Shown here: piece after piece, positions 33,161-43,282 of the stretch | Layout: every line of letters starts with the position of its first letter | Numbering within the stretch: the first letter of the stretch is position 1 | Assembly: GCA_021464415.1 (NCBI GenBank) | Contig: CM038468.1 | Coordinates: 186,001-250,000, forward strand | Direction of reading: 5' to 3' | From: Lonicera japonica | Taxonomy: Eukaryota; Streptophyta; Magnoliopsida; Dipsacales; Caprifoliaceae | DNA length: 64,000 bases | The notes under the pieces: generated by a model | What the model was told of the DNA's origin: nothing | The model's database searches: none | The model's input: only the letters and a program-made list of their open reading frames with translations | Program-made: the position numbers and the translations under genes

Positions 33161-34844
33161 TGTGAGAATCCGCAAATGCGACCCCCGAGTCTCGTCCCCG
33201 TTCGTTTGGTCGTCTGAAACGTCGGAAGGGATCCCGTCGTTCCATTTGCTTGGAGTTTGTGTTGATAATTCATATCGGGTGTCCCTACGTCTATTTCTAG
33301 ATGCAAAAGGGGTTCGTTCAGAGTCGCCAGTACGTTTTACGAGAAAACGGACAAAAAGGTTGTGTAAGAGAAAAGGGTACATATAAGCCTTTCTTTACAC
33401 GTTTGTCTACGAAACCAGTATTCTATAGGGTTCGGGAACTATATTACGGTTTGGGAAGGTGTTAAGCACCCATTCCGCCCTTTCGGTCTCTAGTGGTCTT
33501 ATATGTTTATTCTATGTTGAGAAACTTGGATGCTTTTACTGACAGTCTACTACTTTTCAAATGAAAACCCTAATTTTCGGGGGAAAACGGGAAAGGGGTA
33601 GAAATCTTTGTGTTCCGAGATCCGATGTTTTTATTATTGAAAGATGTAAATACAAATGACAACAACCTTTTATTTTGAAAGAGTATCCCGTATTATTTTC
33701 TCAGATAATGACGGTTTTCTCGTGTTGTGATTACTTTTGTAAAAGTTCGGATCTATATCGGGACTAATTTAATATGGAACTAGAACTCTTTGAGGGGAGT
33801 TATCAGACACGTCGCAGTCTATAGAGAAGACAGGATATGTTGATTTTAATTCCTAGATAAGTCGTTTCAGTCCGGGTTTTTGAAAACAGAATTTTATCCG
33901 GACGATAACGTACTTACTCTTCTGGTTTTGCAAATGGTTTTATCAGGGTCTTTTGTTTTGAAGATGGTAGACTATTTATAACTTGGCAATAAGTTTATTC
34001 AAATAAAACGTGGACAAAACAACAGAAATAAAACAAGTACACAGACAAACCTGATTTTCGGGCGCGTTAGAAACCTAGCACAACCACGTTGCCACTTCGC
34101 TTACCAGAAAAAATCGAATTCTAAAAGTTTACAATAAAACAAATATGCAAATATTTAATTACTAGAAGAGACTTTATTTACCTTCCCGACGAGAATAATA
34201 ATAAGAAAGAGAATATAATACGGCAGAGAGATCTCCGGCGATAATAATCTTATCCTTCTTCAGATATTTCCGAGAATTCGATTCCCGAGACTGGACACGT
34301 TGAGTGTCAAGATAGATTCGATAATTCTTCAGAAATAAGACGATAATAGAAAATACTAGACGAAAGATCAGAAAATCAGATAATAAACCCGCAATTCTGC
34401 TCTAAAACTGCTGTTTTTTGCTGTGATGTTGGTGTGTTTCAACCTTGGGTGCTGCTGGCCTATTTATAGTGCCGAAAGGTGTATGTCGCGCGACATATTG
34501 GTGTATGTCGCGCGACAATCTTGACCGTCGCGCGACATTCTACTTTAATGATGATTCTGACTCATTGCTGAGTCAGAAAGTGGAGTGGTGGGGTGTTTGT
34601 CGCGCGACATGTTCCCCAAAAGGTAGGATTGTCGTGCGACATACTGGTGTATGTCGCGCGACAATCTTGACTGTCGCGCGACAATCTTGAATGTCGCGCG
34701 ACATTCCACTTTAAAACATGTTTGTTTGGCCAATAGACGCTTCCGGGGCAGTCTCGGGTGTTCAGGTGGGTCCCGGAGTCCAGAAACAACAGTTCTCGAA
34801 GGTTGTTAGGGTTCTTGCGGGGGTCAAGAATCGGGGTGTCTATA
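33161..34844 (-). repeat. 3' LTR of Tat element A
   Basis: Minus-strand end GGATTCTCACA (33161-33171 in complement) is identical to the end of the element B 5' LTR. The GAGACCGAAAGGGCG-type block shared by all three Tat LTRs lies at 33451-33490 in complement. The start is less certain. TATAGACACCCC (complement of 34833-34844) after a purine-rich GAGAGGG looks like a mutated TGTAGACACCCC terminus, giving about 1684 bases. TATA box and palindromic boxes are inside U3. Confidence 0.65.
34460..34703 (-). promoter_or_regulatory. LTR promoter of element A: eight TGTCGCGCGACA boxes and TATA box
   Basis: CTATAAATAG (complement of 34460-34469) is the TATA box. The 12-base palindrome TGTCGCGCGACA starts at 34484, 34506, 34598, 34652, 34672 and 34692, with one-base variants at 34526 (CGTCGCGCGACA) and 34630 (TGTCGTGCGACA). 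Spacing is often 20-22 bases (about two helical turns). The same box stands upstream of both antisense genes of this element and not elsewhere in the window. Confidence 0.85.
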
Positions 34845-34959
34845 GACCCTCTCGACTCAAGCTCCTTGCTTGCAAGGAATTGAGGCGACTGGAAGAGACC
34901 ATGATCCATGGCTCCCGTATGAACTCTAAAGGAGTATGTGTATGCAACAGGTGCTCGTG

Positions 34960-35760
34960 ACTGCCTCCGGAGGGGCTTTTTGTGTTTAGTTTTGCCTCCG
35001 GAGAAGGCTTTTGTTACCTCATTGCCTCTTTCGAGGGCTTTTTGCTCCACGCGCCTCCCCTCGGGAGGGCTTTTTGCTCCACGTGCCTCTTTGGGAGGAC
35101 TTTTTGCTCCACGTGCCTCCCTGGGAGGACTTTTTGCTCCACGTGCCTTCCCCCGGAAGGACTTTTTGCTCCACGTGCCTCTCCTCGAAAGGACTTTTTG
35201 CTCCACTTGCCTCCCCCCGGAAGGACTTTTTGCTCCACGTGCCTCTCTGGGAGGACTTTTTGCTCCACTTGCCTCCCCCCGGAAGGACTTTTTGGTCCAC
35301 GTGCCTCCCCCCGGAAGGACTTTTTGCTCCACTTGCCTCCCCCTGGAAGGACTTTTTGCTCCACGTGCCTCTCCTCGAGAGGACTTTTTGCTCCACTTGC
35401 CTCCCCCCGGAAGGACTTTTTGGTCCACGTGCCTCCCCCCGGAAGGACTTTTTGCTCCATTTGCCTCCCCCCGGAAGGACTTTTTGCTCCACGTGCCTCT
35501 CTGGGAGGACTTTTTGCTCCACTTGCTTCCCCCGGAAGGACTTTTTGCTCCACGTGCCTCTCTGGGAGGACTTTTTGCTCCACTTGCTTCCCCCCGGAAG
35601 GACTTTTTGCTCCACTTGCCTCCCCCCGGAAGGACTTTTTGCTCCACGTGCCTCTCTGGGAGGACTTTTGCTCCACGTGCCTCTCTGGGAGGACTTTTTG
35701 CTCCACTTGCCTCTCTGGGAGGACTTTTTGCTCCACGTGCCTCTCTGGGAGGACTTTTTA
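34960..35760. repeat. Minisatellite array, 30-33 bp unit, about 23 copies
   Basis: The unit is GGACTTTTTGCTCCACGTGC followed by CTC and a variable CCCCCCGG or TCTGGGAG. Because unit length is mostly a multiple of three and lacks stops, several frames on both strands stay open for 200-360 codons. These are not credible proteins. The array lies between the 3' LTR and the PMD promoter of element A. Confidence 0.85.
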
Positions 35761-35779
35761 ACCTGTAAAAGAAAGAAAG

Positions 35780-36290
35780 AAAGAAAATTACCTCCGGAGA
35801 GGGCTTGTGCCTGTGGAAAGGACTTGATGACCGGTTTGCCTGTAGAAAGGGCTTATGTGAATGGATTGCCTCCAGAGAGGGCTTGTGCCTGTAGAAAGGA
35901 CTTGTGGGTGATGTTTTGCCTGTAGAAAGGGCTTATGTGAATGGATTGACTCCGGAGAGGGCTTGTGCTTGTATAAAGGACTTGTGGGTGATGTTTTGCC
36001 TGTAGAAAGGGCTTATGTGAATGGATTGCCTCCGGAGAGGGCTTGTGCCTGTGAATTGCCTCTGGAGAGGGCTTGTGTTGGTGAATTGCCTCCGGAGAGG
36101 GTTTGTGTTGGTGAATTTGCCTCCGGAGAGGGCTTGTATTGGTGAATTGCCTCCGGAGAGGGCTTGTGTTGGTGAATTGCCTCCGGAGAGGGCTTGTGTT
36201 GGTGAATTGCCTCCGGAGAGGGCTTGTGTTGGTGAATTTGCCTCCGGAGAGGGCTTGTGTTTGTGAATTGCCTCCGGAGAGCTTCTCGGG
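35780..36290. repeat. Minisatellite array, 30 bp unit with longer variants
   Basis: From 36027 the unit GCCTCCGGAGAGGGCTTGTG plus TTGGTGAATT repeats about nine times. The left part (35790-36026) has longer ~60-90 base compound units containing CCTGTAGAAAGG. The common core CCTC..GGAGAGG(A)CTT links it to the adjacent array, so both probably grew from one ancestral unit. Confidence 0.8.
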
Positions 36291-37020
36291 GTCTAATCGG
36301 GATGTCCATTTCCCTGTATCTTTCTGAACTTTACTCTCATGTTTTCCTCGAGTGAAGATACTTCACTCAGAAGGCAGTTTTCGGATTTCTGTGCTCTCCG
36401 CAGAGTGATGGTCCGAGGTTTTCCAAATCATCTCTTATGTATCTTGCTGAAAAGAAAATTTGTTTGAAAGTTCAATCTCTGATCTCTATTATCTTCTTAG
36501 TTTTCTCTTTTTGGTGGGCCCACATCGTTTTCTGTTTTTCGATGCCTTTATTTCTCCCTCTTTTGGGAAAGACTTTTCCTGGCCTTTTCTATTTTTCACC
36601 AGGAGTCTTTTCATCCCTTTGTCGTGATCAGGAGCCTTACCCACCCAAAACGAAGCCATGAGCTGGTTTTGGCCTAGCTGTCACTTTTGGTGTGGCTCTC
36701 CCTGTCACTCTGCATTTCTGTTTCTCCCGCTCGCTCTGGGCGCTCGTGCGGGTTCTTTCTCTTTTCTACTCTTTCAATTTTTTCTATTCCCGTCTTAATC
36801 TGATATATTGCTTTCTCTCATCGACGGTCTCGGTCTTCTTGGGAGATCAGAGATTACTTTTAAACTTTGTGTCTTGTTCTCGCTTTTTCGGAGAGATGAT
36901 TTGGAAGTCCTTCCTCGTGTTCTCATCTCGGGTGTGCGGTTTTTAGCAATTTTTTTCGAAAACTGCTTCTCGGAAGTCCTCCTGCAGGAGATAAAATCAG
37001 ACAAAGGTCAAAAAAAATCA
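36291..37020. other. Unassigned element A sequence
   Basis: No gene or repeat recognised. It is pyrimidine-rich on the plus strand (for example 36540-36600 and 36690-36780), so on the minus strand it is purine-rich. It lies upstream of the PMD promoter. Confidence 0.4.
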
Positions 37021-37035
37021 GGGGAGGACACTGAT

Positions 37036-37120
37036 TGTCGCGCGACACCTCGTGAGAGGGCTCTTTGTCGCGCGACAATGATGCCATTTGTCGCGCGACA
37101 TTTGGTTCCACTATATAACC
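37036..37120 (+). promoter_or_regulatory. PMD gene promoter of element A: three TGTCGCGCGACA boxes and TATA
   Basis: Perfect palindromes at 37036-37047, 37066-37077 and 37089-37100, then CTATATAACC at 37111-37120. The ATG of the PMD gene is at 37264. The box is the same as in the element's own LTR and DUF7745 promoter. Confidence 0.85.
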
Positions 37121-37263
37121 CTCTTGCTGAGCTCATTCCAGCTCATTCTCTCCTTCCTCTTTCTCTCTCTAGCTTCTCTTTCTCTCTCTTTCTCTCTTCT
37201 CCTAAGCACGGAAGCCCTGCTGTTTTCCCGACTTTCTCGTTTATTCCACTCATATATATACAG

Positions 37264-40200
37264 ATGGATCCTCCAGAGCCTGATAGATTGGAGGGTGACC
37301 AGGAGGAGATTACTTTCACAGACGCGCAGGGCGTTCTTCGGTGTAGTCCTCATCACGATGACTGGGAGGACTTGGATTGGTATGCCGAGGATGGGGTGGA
37401 CCGCAGTCGGGCGGTGGTCTACCGAGATGCTACCCGGGCTGCTCCAGTCCCGGATATTCCATGGCTCTTGATGGAGCCTGCTTCCCATGAGATTCGTCGA
37501 CGATCTTTGGTATTTTTTCTTGAAATTCTATCTTCTTTTGATTTATTTCTGCCGTTTCCTGCACGTATTTTAAACAATTCATATTTAGCATACATGTCTG
37601 CCTAGGAATAGCGTCCGATTTTGTGAGTCCGTACTTTTACTTGTGATACCTTTTAGGTTTTTAGAAAATTACATAACGTACCCCTATAACTCTATAACTC
37701 TCATAATTACACCAAAGTACCCTAAGGTTTGGAAAATTACATAATTTACCCCTATAACTCCATATCTCTCATAATTGCACCAAAGTACCTCAGGTTTGGA
37801 AAATTACATAATTTACCCCTATAACTCCATATCTCCCATAATTACACCAAAGTACCCTCAAGTTTGGAAAATTACATAATTTACCCCTATGACCCTAAAA
37901 CTCTCATAATTACACCAAAATACCCTCCGGTTTTGGAAAATTACATAATTTACCCTTATATCCCTATAACTCTCATAATTACACCAAAATACCCTCAGGT
38001 TTGGAAAATTACAAAATTTACCCTTATAACCCTATAACTCTCATAATTACACCAAAATACCCTCAGGTTTGGAAAATTACATAATTTACCCTTATAACCC
38101 TATAACTCTCATAATTACACCAAAATACCCTCAGGTTTGGAAAATTACATATTTTACCCTTATAACCCTATAACTCTCATAATTACACCAAAATACCCTC
38201 AGGTTTGGAAAATTACATATTTTACCCTTATAACCCTATTACACCAAAATACCCTCAAGTTTGGAAAATTACATAATTTACCCTTATAACCCTATAACTC
38301 TCATAATTACACCAAAATACCCTCAGGTTTGGAAAATTACATAATTTACCCTTATAACCCTATAACTCTCATAATTACACTAAAATACCCTCAGGCTTGG
38401 AAAATTACATAATTTCCTATAACCCTATAACTCTCATAATTACACCAAAATACCCTTAGGTTTGGAAAATTACATAATTTACCCCTATAACCCTATAACT
38501 CTCATAATTACACCAAAATACACTCAGGTTTGGAAAATTACATATTTTACCCTTATAACCCTATTACACCAAAATACCCTCAAGTTTGGAAAATTACATA
38601 ATTTACCCTTATAACCCTATAACTCTCATAATTACACCAAAATACCCTCCGGTTTGGAAAATTACATAATTTACCCTTATAACCATATAACTCTCATAAT
38701 TACACTAAAATACCCTCAGACTTGGAAAATTACATAATTTCCTATAACCCTATAACTCTCATAATTACACCAAAATACCCTCAGGTTTGGAAAATTACAT
38801 AATTTACCCCTATAACCCTATAACTCTCATAATTACACCAAAATACACTCAGGTTTCTTATATCCATATCTCCATTTGGTTTGCAGTGGGTTGGCCGAGG
38901 TTGGGGTTCTCTCAACACTATATCTTCGGAGTGGCGACGGGCACAGGCCCCTGTCTAGGAGTTGCTCCTTGCGACTCCTTTTGGCTCCCTCTTCGACGCC
39001 CTCCCGGAGCGAGTTTCTAGGTCGACGGTTTTGGTGTCGGCACTGGCTTGCCATTGGTGGGATACTACTCATACCTTCCATTGGAGCTGGGGTGAGATGA
39101 CGATGACACCCCTCGATCTTTTTGCTCTGACTGGGATATCTTCAGGGGGGTCCCTATTCGGATTGACGTCCCTTTGCGTCTGACGGCGGAGGGCATTGTG
39201 GGCGCACTTGGGTGGTTCCCCGAGCGACGAAGTTCGGGTGATACGATTCCTCGGGGTGTCTTAGTTACGCGACTAGCCACAGAGAGAGCTCGACTAGTTG
39301 CTTCAGGGGTGCCGATGACCCGTCAGGAGGCGCGTCAGTATGCCCGCGTCCTTCTCCTACTGACACTCCATGACCTATTCGAGGCCCGTGGGGGGGACAC
39401 GGCCCATCTTTGGTGGTTGCCCTATCTTCGGGACTTCAGCCTCATGTTTGACTATGACTAGGGCGGCTTCATTCTCGCAGTCCTATATGATGCCATGGAC
39501 CAGGTCTCTCGCCATTTAGCCTTGAACCTCAAGGGCTTCTCTTTACTATGGGAGGTACTTACTTTTGTCCCTTTATCTTTGCTTTGGACCTTCATATATT
39601 ACCTGTAGATTATTGCTAAAATCCTTTATCTTTCTTTTCCAAAGTTGGTTTGTGGCATACACACGTCTGGGCCTGGCCCAGGTGGATCTCCTCGTTGAGA
39701 ACGAGGATCAGTTTCCCCTTCTCCGCCGATTCATCGCGGGGAACTATAGGGCTCCTTATGTATACCGGATTAGGGAGACTGGAGCTGCTGCTGTCCACGA
39801 CCTGTTGGAGGAGCAGGTAAATATGTTAATATTTTTTCAATAAATAGTAATATAAAATATGAATTACTAAAATAAAATCTTATTCTCTTTTCAGATTGAG
39901 TGGGCCCCCATTTTGGATATGGCCGTGCTTTGGCTGCTTCGAGGACCAGGCGGCTCATCAGAGACGAGTACGGCTTTCACTTCTACTTGGGTGAGAGAGT
40001 TATTCGCCAGCATTCGCCTGCCCAGTGGCCTCGGGTTCCTTTATTCCCGCCAGTTTAGATGAGGCGGACCGGTGAGATTGACTCTGTGATGGTGCAGTCC
40101 CTTATAGGCGGGCTCGACTTTCAGAGGTTTACTGAGGAGGAGGATTATGCCGTCTTTGCTGCCCGTTATCTGATGAGGGAGCCGAAGGGGACTCGGGGAC

Positions 40201-41394
40201 GGGTCTTCTACGAGAGGTACCGGGCGTTGGGAGGTGATCCCAACTACATACGAGGGCAGACTCACTTGTCCAGGACTGTCCCTGGTTACTTGCCGCCTAT
40301 CCCTGATCAGAGGGATAACATTTTGGACTCTGATGATGATGATCCGGATGGCGAGAGGGACGTCCCTGCTGGTGCTGAGAGAGGTGGTGATAGACCCGAG
40401 GGTGCTGATGATAGGCCCGAGGGTGCTTAGGGAGGTGGGACGGCGGCGGTTCCAGAGCAGTCGTCTCCGACTGTACCGACAGAGGGACAGCATACCGAGA
40501 GAGAGAGGGGTGATTTCTCTGAGCGGTCCTGGGAGCCTGCAAACCTTGGATTTGGTTACGAGCATTTTGGGCGGACTCCTTCTACTACTGCTGCTACTTC
40601 TAGTGGGGTCCAACCTTTGAGGGAGACGGCTGTTGTGGACCCTCCTGGTGTTCGTACCTTCGCCACACTGACTCCTCTTCCGTCTGCTGTCATGGGTCCT
40701 CCGGTCAGATCTACAGGTCTTGGTGGCTCGTCTTCTCGTCCTCCTTTGTTCCCGATTTATGAGGAGGGCGGGTCTACTTCTGCTGCTATGTCAGGGAGTT
40801 CGTCCATTCATCCAGTAGATCTACCGTCACTCCCTCGAGACTTCTCCTATGTTGGTGCTGGCTTACGTCGATATGCAGTGCCTGAGTATCCTCTCCCTGG
40901 AGACACGTTTGACTACTTGGGTGGCCGTTCTGGTGATGAGGTATGTGCTTTTCTTCCTTCGATATCTTTTCATATCCATGCTTGCTTATTTTATCGGTGC
41001 TGATTCTTCTTTCTTTTCTTTTCAGCGGGTGAGCGTGCGAGTGGCAGATCTGAGGGCTTGGCACTCCCAGTACCTTTATAGCTGGAACCTGCTCCAGTAC
41101 GTTGGTCGAGACCCTACGACATACATGCGGGACTATTAGAGGGCGATCGACGTTTCCTTACGGGCAGATGACCCTCTGTCTTCCTCTCGCGCTTGGACGG
41201 AGTCTCGGAGGAGCAGTAGCCGGACTTCCAGGCGATCTCGATCCTCGGTGATCCGGTCCACGGCTCCGGTCCAGCCGACAGGGCCTTCGCAGGCAGCGGC
41301 TCCTTCTACATAGGGCGTCCCAGAGGTTGATCCTACTCCCGAGGAGGGTTCGGGTGATAGTGGGAGTGTGTCCAAACGCTCCCGATTATATTAG
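37264..41394 (+). pseudogene. Plant mobile domain (PMD) gene of element A, five exons, broken
   Basis: Exons by homology with the intact copy in element B: 37264-37509, 38887-39554, 39645-39816, 39895-40940, 41026-41394, all with GT-AG borders. Exon 1 gives RCSPHHDDWEDLDWYAEDG and LMEPASHEIRRRSL. Exon 2 has the PMD signature HTFHWSWGEMTMTPLDL and HDLFEARGGDTAHLWWLPYL. Exon 4 has the YLMREPKGTRGRVFYERYRA and GGDPNYIRGQ block, then a Ser/Pro-rich acidic tail. Lesions are TAG at 38956-38958, a frame change at the G-run 39144-39149, TAG at 39459-39461, a frame change in early exon 4, TAG at 40056-40058 and 40428-40430, and TAG at 41137-41139. Several look like CAG or TGG to TAG changes, as expected from cytosine deamination. 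The gene is antisense to gag-pol. PMD proteins in plants act in gene silencing and transposons; a role here is inferred. Confidence 0.85.
37650..38860. repeat. Minisatellite in PMD intron 1, ~70 bp unit, about 18 copies
   Basis: The unit contains TAATTACACCAAAATACCCT, CAGGTTTGGAAAATTACATA and ATTTACCCTTATAACCCTAT, with a few truncated units. It enlarges intron 1 to 1377 bases, against 179 bases in element B. It is AT-rich and non-coding. Confidence 0.9.
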
Positions 41395-41701
41395 CTTTCC
41401 TTCCTGCATTTAGTTAGTCCTGACAAATATGTAGTTTTTATTCTTAGACTTTTAGACAGGGTTTTTTTGTAGAAAAACTGTTCTTTTATTGGTTTTATAT
41501 ATATATAAAAAAATCTTCATTTGTGTCTGATGATGATAATCACATGAATTGATAATTTTCGGAAATGTACCTTTGTTATGGCATAATACTTAAGGTCCCT
41601 GCAAAAAAACAGAGTGAGTACAAGTACACAAAAGTGGATCTTTTGGCAAAACCGACTCTTACGTGTAAGAAAAACTCAAAACAAAGCACACCCAGGGAGT
41701 T

Positions 41702-41780
41702 TGTCGCGCGACATTCCCTCCCGGACATGGGTTTGTCGCGCGACAAACAGGTACAGGAGCCCTCTTTTTTGCTATAAATA
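41702..41780 (+). promoter_or_regulatory. DUF7745-like gene promoter of element A: two TGTCGCGCGACA boxes and TATA
   Basis: Perfect palindromes at 41702-41713 and 41734-41745 (32 bases apart), then TATAAATA at 41773-41780 and the ATG at 41820. Confidence 0.85.
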
Positions 41781-41819
41781 CACCCATCTTCCTTCCTTCA
41801 TCCTCACACCTTTCTCACA

Positions 41820-43028
41820 ATGTCCTCTTATCTCACAAATTCTGATTTTTCTTACTTTGAAGCCCGAGATGCTCTGATATCTTCTGAGAATGGCTTGAAC
41901 TTTGGTGTATTCAGTCCTTTAGCAAGCTGGTGCCATCGTCCTGTAGATTTCTCCTTTTTGCTTGGCGCTCTGTACTTTTGGAGTCCTGCCGATCATCTTT
42001 TCCGTTTCGGACTAGACGAGCTCTGCCCGACTTATGAAGAATTTTCTTGGCTATTGCGTTCTGACGTTCGCGTTTCGATGGCTATTCTCGTAGAAGAAAT
42101 CGGTCCTCGAGAGATGCTGATTGCTCTGCTAGCCATTCCCCAAGCGGCTTGTGATGGCTTCATTACTGACGGACTCCTTGACCTCCATAAAATGGTGAGG
42201 TTCTTTCATCGCTATGAAGAGAGAGCTTTTTATAGTGCGGGACGTACTGTGGCAGCCTTGATTTGTCTGGTTTCTGATATGCTACTGGTGACGGGCTCTT
42301 CCCGTGTTGATCCGACTATTCTGAGTCTGATTTATCATGCTAGGAATAGGGAATCCATAGTGCCCATAGTTCTAGCCGAGACTCTGAATGGTCTAGATGA
42401 TCTCAAAAGGGGAGCTTCACCCTTCTTCAGGGGAATTCCACGCTTGCTATATATGTGGCTATTGGAGCGTTTCCGATCAGTGGGCTTTAATGGGGTTCAG
42501 CTTGACAACCCGACATTCTTCTTCCGTCGTCCCCTCTTTGGCGCCTTGACCATGTCCTCCTCTGATTGGACGGTATGGTTTTCAGAGAATTCTAGGGCCA
42601 TTCGGTGGAACATTCCTTGGTGGAAGCTGAGGGCGATAGTGCTTAGTACCGGGGGGCAGCATTACATTCGACTCCGTGGACTCTGGTTCACTTCTTTTTA
42701 TCTCCCAGGACGTCTTCTTCGGCAGTTTAACATTCCCCAGGGCATTCCCCTTGGCCTGCACAACTTTTCTTCTGAGTCTAAATATTTGACCCAGCATATT
42801 TCTTCATCGATGGAGAGAATGTGGTGTGCTCGACTGACTCGTCAGTTCAACCCTGCCTGTTTTGGTATTTCCAGGCCCCTCCGGGCTGACATCATCCGTT
42901 CTCTTTGGGGTTCTCTTGAAGATGAGTTGATCGATGACCCCTTTCAGATGGAGTGGTTTCGATTCATGAATTCTGAGCCTACAGAAGAAAGCATTGTCTC
43001 TGCGTACCAGATTCTGGACGAGGCTTGA
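41820..43028 (+). CDS. DUF7745-like protein of element A (402 aa), antisense to pol
   Basis: Single uninterrupted frame from the first ATG, 40 bases after a TATA box. Recognisable blocks shared with the element B copy are FSFLLGA..FW.P.DH.FR.GLDELCPT.EEF, then FAETLNGLD-type text (VLAETLNGLDDLKRG), LYMWLLERFR, FSENSRAIRWNIPWW and TSFYLPGRLLRQF. This pattern is the plant retrotransposon-associated DUF7745 family, placed from memory of the family text and not by search. No signal peptide or clear membrane segment; it is rich in Trp and Arg. Biochemical role is unknown. It remains intact although the neighbouring PMD gene and pol of this element are broken. It ends 255 bases from the converging pol stop. 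A role in regulating the element or its silencing is inference. Confidence 0.8.
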   Translation: MSSYLTNSDFSYFEARDALISSENGLNFGVFSPLASWCHRPVDFSFLLGALYFWSPADHLFRFGLDELCPTYEEFSWLLRSDVRVSMAILVEEIGPREMLIALLAIPQAACDGFITDGLLDLHKMVRFFHRYEERAFYSAGRTVAALICLVSDMLLVTGSSRVDPTILSLIYHARNRESIVPIVLAETLNGLDDLKRGASPFFRGIPRLLYMWLLERFRSVGFNGVQLDNPTFFFRRPLFGALTMSSSDWTVWFSENSRAIRWNIPWWKLRAIVLSTGGQHYIRLRGLWFTSFYLPGRLLRQFNIPQGIPLGLHNFSSESKYLTQHISSSMERMWCARLTRQFNPACFGISRPLRADIIRSLWGSLEDELIDDPFQMEWFRFMNSEPTEESIVSAYQILDEA

Positions 43029-43282
43029 ATCGACTTGGCTAATGAGGATCCAGCTTGGCCAATCCCTAGGGATTAGTTTCTTTTTGTGTGATGTACCTCC
43101 TTTGTAACCTTCGGTGTTCTGAACCACCTTAATAATAAACAAGGGACTTTTATTGCTTCATAATGTTTAAACCGGGCCTGAAGTCACTTCTCAGGTTGCC
43201 TACGTTCCCCTTTTGATTTTTCCAAAAACATAACTTTGAGTTGGGGCTCAGGTTTACGTAGTTCTTATCATACATGTTACAT

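Noticed and set aside
34484..34703. CRISPR-like repeat array
   Set aside because: Repeats are 12-base palindromes at irregular 20-72 base intervals in a plant LTR. There are no unique equal-length spacers and no cas genes.
34562..35925. Several open frames of 200-360 codons on both strands
   Set aside because: They arise because the 30-33 base tandem unit is a near multiple of three and lacks stops. The peptides are monotonous repeats (for example LLHVPLWEDF) with no domain.
37264..41394. PMD gene as a resident host gene
   Set aside because: The same five-exon gene occurs at the same relative place in both Tat elements with the element's own promoter box, so it belongs to the transposon.
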